IMG/VR virus record: IMGVR_UViG_3300031227_004648
Coordinates: 1 to 34,447 of that record
Reading direction: 5' to 3' (one strand)
Origin: a virus
DNA: 34,447 nucleotides
The translations under genes and the position numbers were made by a program. Of this stretch, positions 29,600 to 34,447 are shown piece by piece; position 1 is the first letter of the stretch, and every line of letters begins with the position of its first letter. Below the pieces are notes generated by a model. The model was given only the letters and a program-made list of their open reading frames with translations, made no database searches and was not told the DNA's origin.

Positions 29600-32500
29600 T
29601 GCCGCCAAATTCAAATAGTGAACGTCAAATTAGATATGACTTGGATATTGAAGGTACTGATAAACTTATAGCACTTACTAACATTACCGAGAGGTTTAAT
29701 GTTGTTTTAGATAAGGAAACTAATTCTATTAAGATGTTAAAATCTGTTTCTGCCGAGTATATGAAGGGACAGGAAAAAAAGCAAGTAGTAATGGCACAAG
29801 GTCTTGCAGTAGATAAGAAAAAAACGGAACAACTTATAAAAGAAGTTCCTCATTTAAAAGCAAAAAATAAAGAATTAGAGAAACAAGTTAAACTTAATAC
29901 ACAAATGCGTCCTGCTGGAACGTCTACTACTGAAACAGTTGGGCAATTTGGTGAGAAAAATGTATCAACTATAAATAAGTATGCTGATGGTATGGGTAAT
30001 ACAAGAAAAGAAGTTGTAAAGACTACACAAGGACTTGAAAAACTATCAGTATGGCAAAAGATTTCTGGTGGGCATTGGGATTCAGCTTTCCCTCGTATAA
30101 CTAAAGTAAACAATGCTTTAAATACTTTAAGATGGTCAATGGTAAACGTTGCGTTTGCCTTTGCAGGAGTAGCAGCTCTTTTAACACCGTTTGTACTCCT
30201 TACTAAATATGGTATGGATTTAGAGACACAATTTAAACGAGTAGCTGTAGTAACAGGAGCTACTATGGAAGACGCTAAGACAGCTATTTTAGACCTTCGT
30301 GCAGGTACTATGTTTTCTATAGATGAAATGGGAACATCTTTCTTAGAATTTACTAAACAAGGTTTCTCAGCAGAACAGGCTATTCAGTCTATGTCTGCTA
30401 TTACTTCTTTAGCAGTTACAGGATTTACTACTTTAGATGAAGCTACTAAGATAATAGGACAAACACTTCATCAGTTTAATTTAAGTGCTACAGAGTCTTC
30501 TCATGTAGCAGATGTTTTAGCAGCCGCAGCTAATGAAAGCGCAGCAGACGTAGAAACCTTTGGTATAGCTATGTCTTATGCGGGTCCTTTAGCCCAACAG
30601 GCAGGTATAAGTTTTGAAGAAACCGCCGCAGCTTTAGCTATTTTAAGCAATCAAGGTCTATCTGCAAGTAAGTCGGGTACCTCATTTGCCGCAGCTATGA
30701 CACAAATGATTAGTCCTTCCGATTCTATGATTAAAAAGATGAGAAGTGTTGGTCTTTCTTTTTTTAATGCTAAAGGTGAAATGAAAGACATTAACGCTAT
30801 AGTTAAAGATTTATCCGCTTCATTATCAGCTATGCCTGACCAAGAAAGATTAAAATTCTTAGTAGATATATTTCAAACAAGAGGAGCCCGTGCTATTTCA
30901 GGTCTTATGACTTCTTATGAATCTGGAAAAGGAACTATAGGAGAATTTACAGACAAAATAAGTCAGCAAGGTTACGCTATGGAAAAGATGTTAGAAGTAG
31001 AGCAAACTACTGCCGCTATGATTAAAACAGACTGGAACGATATTAAACAAACTATGGTTCCTGCCGGCGAAGCTATGAATAATGTCTTAGGAGATATATT
31101 ACATGGTTTAAACAAATTATTAGACTACGACTGGAAAACTTTAAAAAAGAATTATAAAATAGCCTTTGGCGAAGATATAGGCGTAAAAAACACGACAACA
31201 CAGAAAACTATTGATATATTAACACGTGAAAGAAATAGAATTGAAAATACTGAACTTTTTTTTGCTTTTGATTATAAAGACCGTGTGAGTGAATTAGACA
31301 AAGAAATTTCTACTTTAGAAAAATGGAACAAAGTAAAGAGTGAACAAGTAAATGCTTTATTTCGTCTTAAAGAACAGTATGATAAAAATATTATGACTGG
31401 TAAGAGTTTCGGAGAGGAGCAGTCTGAGGAACAGAAAGCAACAGAAGAATATATTATCGCTATTAAAGAAAAAGCAGATGCTTTAATTGCACTTGAATCT
31501 CCTACTAAAGAAAATATAACTTTATTAGTTGAAACTACTACAGCTACAAAAGATATGACTAAAAATACAGAATATATGACTACTGCTACTGAAAAATTAT
31601 CAAGTGCTGAAGCAAAGTTAGAAATGGAAATAGGTAAAGTTTCTATTGCTTTAAATGGTGCTCAAAATGATTTTGATGATTTTACTAAAAGTGTAGAAGA
31701 TAGTATGAAGTCTACCGACGAAAAGAAAACACAGAAGTATATAGACGAACTTACAAGTCAAGCAAGAAAGTATTCTACAGGCGGAGACTATTATATGGCA
31801 GGTATGACAGCAGGAACAGCGTCATACTTAAGTGACCAATTAGACTATTTACATAGGTTAGAAGACCAATTAGAAATTTACAAGGCCGATACAGAAGACC
31901 TTAAAACTAAATCAGAACAGGCTCAGAAAGCTTTAACCGCAGAGAATGATGCTTTGAAGTCACTTCAAGGTGGTCTAAAGGGAGTTGAATCACAACTTTC
32001 AAGTTTGTCAAGAACAAGATTCACAGGAGAGACAGAAATAAGTCAGTTAATCTCTAACATAGATAAGTTTACTAAAGAACAAGACCTTTCTAAAAGAGGT
32101 ATAACAGATGTACAGGGATTTTTGCAGGCTTCATTAGCTAAGTCTAAAGATGGTTATGATGCTTTAGTAGATTCTATAAAGTCCGTTACAAAAGAGACAA
32201 AGTCAAGTAAGGATGAGTTTACCGCTTGGACAGATACTATTAACACCTTTATAAAGGAATCTATTTCAGCAGGTAATGATTTAGGTACTAATATGTCTCA
32301 AACTATTACACAGTTTCAAACACAATTACTTTCAACTTCTAAATTTGAGGACTCAACTACTGAAAATGAAGACGCTATAAGTTTACTTAAAGACGCATAT
32401 GACGTTTATTATGGTGGTATGCATGATGATGTAAAGTATGCCATACAGGCACACGAAGACCAAGTAAATGGCGTATATGCAACCTCAGAAGGTGTTATAG

Positions 32501-32985
32501 CTGCACTACAAGGACAATGGGTAGCTCAAAATAATTATAACAATTCTATTATAGAATCAGAAGAAAATGTTGTATCTTTACAAACGGCTTTAGAAAAGTC
32601 TCAAAGGTTTTATGATGATTATACAAAACAAGTAGATTCTACTACACAGGCTATTAGTAATTTCGGTAAAAAATTAGATGATATAATAATGAAATTAAAA
32701 AAGGTTGCTGAAGCAAAGGGAAATCTTCAGGACGTTATAGGAGGAACAGATGCAAGAGGAACAGATTCCAGAACTATATATCATCCAGAATTCACAACTC
32801 CAGTAAACCCATCATTTTCACAAAATTATGTTGACCCTTATAAATCGCCTAATTACAACGATTATATTACAATAGGGAAAGTAGAAATACAGATGCCCGG
32901 TAGTTTATATACTACACCTGAAGAGTTTGCAAACGATATGTATAGAAGATTATCGGATAAAGCAAAAGAAGGAGCTAATACATAA
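29599..32985 (+). CDS. Tail tape measure protein
   Basis: 1128 aa, the longest gene in the window. Residues 50-110 are coiled coil (KAKNKELEKQVKLNT). Hydrophobic VNVAFAFAGVAALLTPFVLL lies at about 181-200, and the conserved tape-measure core follows: FKRVAVVTGATMEDAKTAIL, ADVLAAAANESAADVETFG, then GISFEETAAALAILSNQGLS, DIFQTRGARAI (PhageMin_Tail family). Long coiled coils continue to the C-terminus. It sets tail length and may help DNA cross the membrane. A 1128-aa tape suggests a tail roughly 150-170 nm long if the usual 0.15 nm per residue rule holds; that is an estimate. Translation is coupled to the chaperone gene. Confidence 0.9.
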   Translation: MPPNSNSERQIRYDLDIEGTDKLIALTNITERFNVVLDKETNSIKMLKSVSAEYMKGQEKKQVVMAQGLAVDKKKTEQLIKEVPHLKAKNKELEKQVKLNTQMRPAGTSTTETVGQFGEKNVSTINKYADGMGNTRKEVVKTTQGLEKLSVWQKISGGHWDSAFPRITKVNNALNTLRWSMVNVAFAFAGVAALLTPFVLLTKYGMDLETQFKRVAVVTGATMEDAKTAILDLRAGTMFSIDEMGTSFLEFTKQGFSAEQAIQSMSAITSLAVTGFTTLDEATKIIGQTLHQFNLSATESSHVADVLAAAANESAADVETFGIAMSYAGPLAQQAGISFEETAAALAILSNQGLSASKSGTSFAAAMTQMISPSDSMIKKMRSVGLSFFNAKGEMKDINAIVKDLSASLSAMPDQERLKFLVDIFQTRGARAISGLMTSYESGKGTIGEFTDKISQQGYAMEKMLEVEQTTAAMIKTDWNDIKQTMVPAGEAMNNVLGDILHGLNKLLDYDWKTLKKNYKIAFGEDIGVKNTTTQKTIDILTRERNRIENTELFFAFDYKDRVSELDKEISTLEKWNKVKSEQVNALFRLKEQYDKNIMTGKSFGEEQSEEQKATEEYIIAIKEKADALIALESPTKENITLLVETTTATKDMTKNTEYMTTATEKLSSAEAKLEMEIGKVSIALNGAQNDFDDFTKSVEDSMKSTDEKKTQKYIDELTSQARKYSTGGDYYMAGMTAGTASYLSDQLDYLHRLEDQLEIYKADTEDLKTKSEQAQKALTAENDALKSLQGGLKGVESQLSSLSRTRFTGETEISQLISNIDKFTKEQDLSKRGITDVQGFLQASLAKSKDGYDALVDSIKSVTKETKSSKDEFTAWTDTINTFIKESISAGNDLGTNMSQTITQFQTQLLSTSKFEDSTTENEDAISLLKDAYDVYYGGMHDDVKYAIQAHEDQVNGVYATSEGVIAALQGQWVAQNNYNNSIIESEENVVSLQTALEKSQRFYDDYTKQVDSTTQAISNFGKKLDDIIMKLKKVAEAKGNLQDVIGGTDARGTDSRTIYHPEFTTPVNPSFSQNYVDPYKSPNYNDYITIGKVEIQMPGSLYTTPEEFANDMYRRLSDKAKEGANT

Positions 32986-32987
32986 TA

Positions 32988-33350
32988 ATGTCATATTCAA
33001 CAGTAGTATTAGGTGGTGTCACTTTAACCGTTGTAAAGATTGTCCCAAGGAAAGAGTCTTTATCAGATAAACAAGTAAACGGTAAAACACTTACAGAGAC
33101 TAAGATAGTAGGTAGAGGAGCACAGCAAAACAGATTAGTCCTTTCAGGGTTAATTACAGGAGCAACAGCTTCTATTTTAGATTCATCAAGAACAACTTTA
33201 GAAGCATTAGACGATATGTCTACACATGTTTATACAGATGGCAAATATAACGGGACTTATTACGTAATTCCCGGGTCTATTGAATTTGACGATAACGCAG
33301 CTGAAATTCATAGTGTTTACAGATATAACCTTACAATAGTAGAAGAATAA
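32988..33350 (+). CDS. Small tail protein (beta-sandwich-like, 120 aa)
   Basis: It starts MSYSTVVLGGVTLTVVKIVP, then RLVLSGLITGATASILDSSR, ALDDMSTHVYTDGKYNGTYY and YVIPGSIEFDDNAAEIHSVY. Repeated beta strands and the position right after the tape measure fit a distal-tail or tail-hub protein, or a small archaeal-virus tail protein. There are no cysteines or signal peptide. No specific family assigned. Confidence 0.62.
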   Translation: MSYSTVVLGGVTLTVVKIVPRKESLSDKQVNGKTLTETKIVGRGAQQNRLVLSGLITGATASILDSSRTTLEALDDMSTHVYTDGKYNGTYYVIPGSIEFDDNAAEIHSVYRYNLTIVEE

Positions 33351-33352
33351 AA

Positions 33353-33595
33353 ATGACACTTAACAGTAAATTATTACATTCAGTTGATGGAATCGAAAAG
33401 TTATTAACACAAGCAGATAAAACAACTAACGTTAATAACTTCGCTCAGAGGTTAACGCCAATATACCTTAAACTTCACAGGGAATTATTTGCACTTGAAA
33501 ATAAGGATTTATATTATAAACAAGATTACTGGACAGCAGAAGGCAAATATCTGACTTATATTGCAGATAAATACTTAACTAAATATGATAGGTGA
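33353..33595 (+). CDS. Hypothetical helical protein (80 aa)
   Basis: Starts MTLNSKLLHSVDGIEKLLTQ and is almost all helical, with a Tyr-rich C-terminus (YYKQDYWTAEGKYLTYIADK). Its ATG follows the stop of the 120-aa gene by two bases. Not recognised; a tail accessory or small structural protein is possible from its place. Confidence 0.6.
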   Translation: MTLNSKLLHSVDGIEKLLTQADKTTNVNNFAQRLTPIYLKLHRELFALENKDLYYKQDYWTAEGKYLTYIADKYLTKYDR

Positions 33596-33601
33596 TAATA
33601 A

Positions 33602-34447
33602 ATGGTAACTAAAGAAAGTACAAAAATAAACACTTTACAAAAGATATTAACTAGTTTTGGAATAATAGTAGTAGTTATATTAGGGTCAGTTTCAGTTAAT
33701 TGGGTATTCGATAAAGATTTTATCACTATTAAAAGAGACGGTACTACTATAGTCAAAGAAAGGTGGGTAGTAGAAGCAGAGAGGACATGGTTTGCATTAG
33801 ATTCATGGTATGATAAGAACGTTAAATGCCCAAAAGTAATAGAAACCGGTGGACATTTATCACTTACTAGATGTTATTATCCTGATAATTATTATGAACA
33901 AACAAGTAGGAGTTTAATAAATACAGTTATTACAGATAAAGAAACTATTAACACACTTGAAGTAACTAAGAAAGTCCCTAATTATAAATATGGTACTAAT
34001 GGTGCATATGCAGGGTATTTAATAGAAACTTTATTGTTTCAAAAAGATGAACCTAACATAGAAGATTATCCTAAACAGTATAATGTTAATTGGAATCCTA
34101 AAGATACTAGAAATTATAAACTCATTTGGAGATTAGAAGCTCTTAAAGGCGTAACGCATGAAGATGGTATTTATAATGAATGTACATACATATTTGGAAA
34201 CATCTTTATTGATTTAAAAGAAGAATGTAATAAATTAGACAGGGTAGAGATAAAGGAAGACAAAGCATATTTTTATTTTAATCATGCTAGAGGAGAACAA
34301 ATATTTGATATTACATTTGTAGACCCAATCTGGATGCCAAGCGGTAGAACAGTTAAAACAATTGGTATTAATGTAACTGTTGAAGAAAATGTTCCAGTTG
34401 AACAGAGCATATATTATAATGTTGATTGTAATCCTGTAAATGAAACT
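33602..34447 (+). CDS. Membrane-anchored protein, N-terminal part (truncated by window edge)
   Basis: Open from ATG 33602 to the window end (282 codons, no stop), with GGTGA 6 nt upstream. Residues about 13-36 form a hydrophobic anchor (ILTSFGIIVVVILGSVSVNW) preceded by a Lys/Thr-rich start, so the rest is probably outside the membrane. The outer part has four or more Cys (KCPKV, TRCYYPD, NECTYIFG, EECNKLD) and N-linked sequons (INVTVEE). FVDPIWMPSGRT resembles a motif seen in surface proteins of archaeal viruses and hosts. A tail-tip or surface protein is possible; function unknown. Confidence 0.7.
   Translation, partial: MVTKESTKINTLQKILTSFGIIVVVILGSVSVNWVFDKDFITIKRDGTTIVKERWVVEAERTWFALDSWYDKNVKCPKVIETGGHLSLTRCYYPDNYYEQTSRSLINTVITDKETINTLEVTKKVPNYKYGTNGAYAGYLIETLLFQKDEPNIEDYPKQYNVNWNPKDTRNYKLIWRLEALKGVTHEDGIYNECTYIFGNIFIDLKEECNKLDRVEIKEDKAYFYFNHARGEQIFDITFVDPIWMPSGRTVKTIGINVTVEENVPVEQSIYYNVDCNPVNET

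Noticed and set aside
1-34447. CRISPR array, integrase, lysis or replication genes
   Set aside because: No regularly spaced repeats beyond the two-copy 50-bp unit, and no recognisable recombinase, lysis or polymerase motifs in the window.

Overview
This window is a piece of an AT-rich genome of a tailed virus (Caudoviricetes, HK97-type head, probably long-tailed because a tape measure and a tail tube are present) that most likely infects an archaeon. The archaeal assignment rests on promoters seen directly in the sequence: CGAAA-type BRE elements joined to TTTATATA-type TATA boxes at 14304-14320, 14329-14345 and 24693-24709 on the + strand, and at 14149-14163 and 360-374 on the - strand. Shine-Dalgarno sites of the GGTGA/GGAGG type fit an archaeal 16S tail. 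Two exported proteins have signal peptides, and the larger is dense in N-glycosylation sequons. A DPANN-like host (for example Woesearchaeota/Pacearchaeota) is my best guess from the style of the secreted proteins, but that part is inference.

Layout. (1) 1-287: the start of a leftward gene that runs out of the window. (2) 288-640: a regulatory-looking intergenic region with an archaeal promoter, an AGACG microsatellite, a perfect hairpin and a two-copy 50-bp tandem repeat. (3) 640-14091: one long leftward operon, most genes overlapping by ATGA or TAATG. It begins at its promoter end with a hypothetical gene and a TerS-like gene, ends with a mini-histone-like gene and the large terminase, and between these carries a sugar/glycan-modification island. 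The island has four glycosyltransferases (GT4-, GT9-, GT2- and CgeB-like), three SAM methyltransferases (one fused to a kinase-like domain), a radical SAM enzyme, a short SDR and a UDP-sugar-dehydrogenase-like protein, plus several small unknown genes. (4) 14092-14408: divergent promoter region. (5) 14409-34447: rightward morphogenesis module: portal, a structured intergenic RNA, maturation protease, ChaB-like protein, scaffold, major capsid protein, a second virion-type protein, a GT-B glycosyltransferase, an exported fibre-like protein and a small exported protein, then (after an internal promoter) adaptor, tail-completion proteins, tail tube, two chaperone-like genes, tape measure, tail proteins and a membrane-anchored protein that runs off the right end.

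How it fits together: the rightward genes make head and tail in conventional order. The leftward operon pairs DNA packaging genes with a gene set able to build, methylate and transfer unusual sugars. Likely targets are virion or host-surface glycoproteins, including the sequon-rich exported fibre; DNA or lipid targets cannot be excluded. No lysis, integrase, replication or tRNA genes were recognised in this window.
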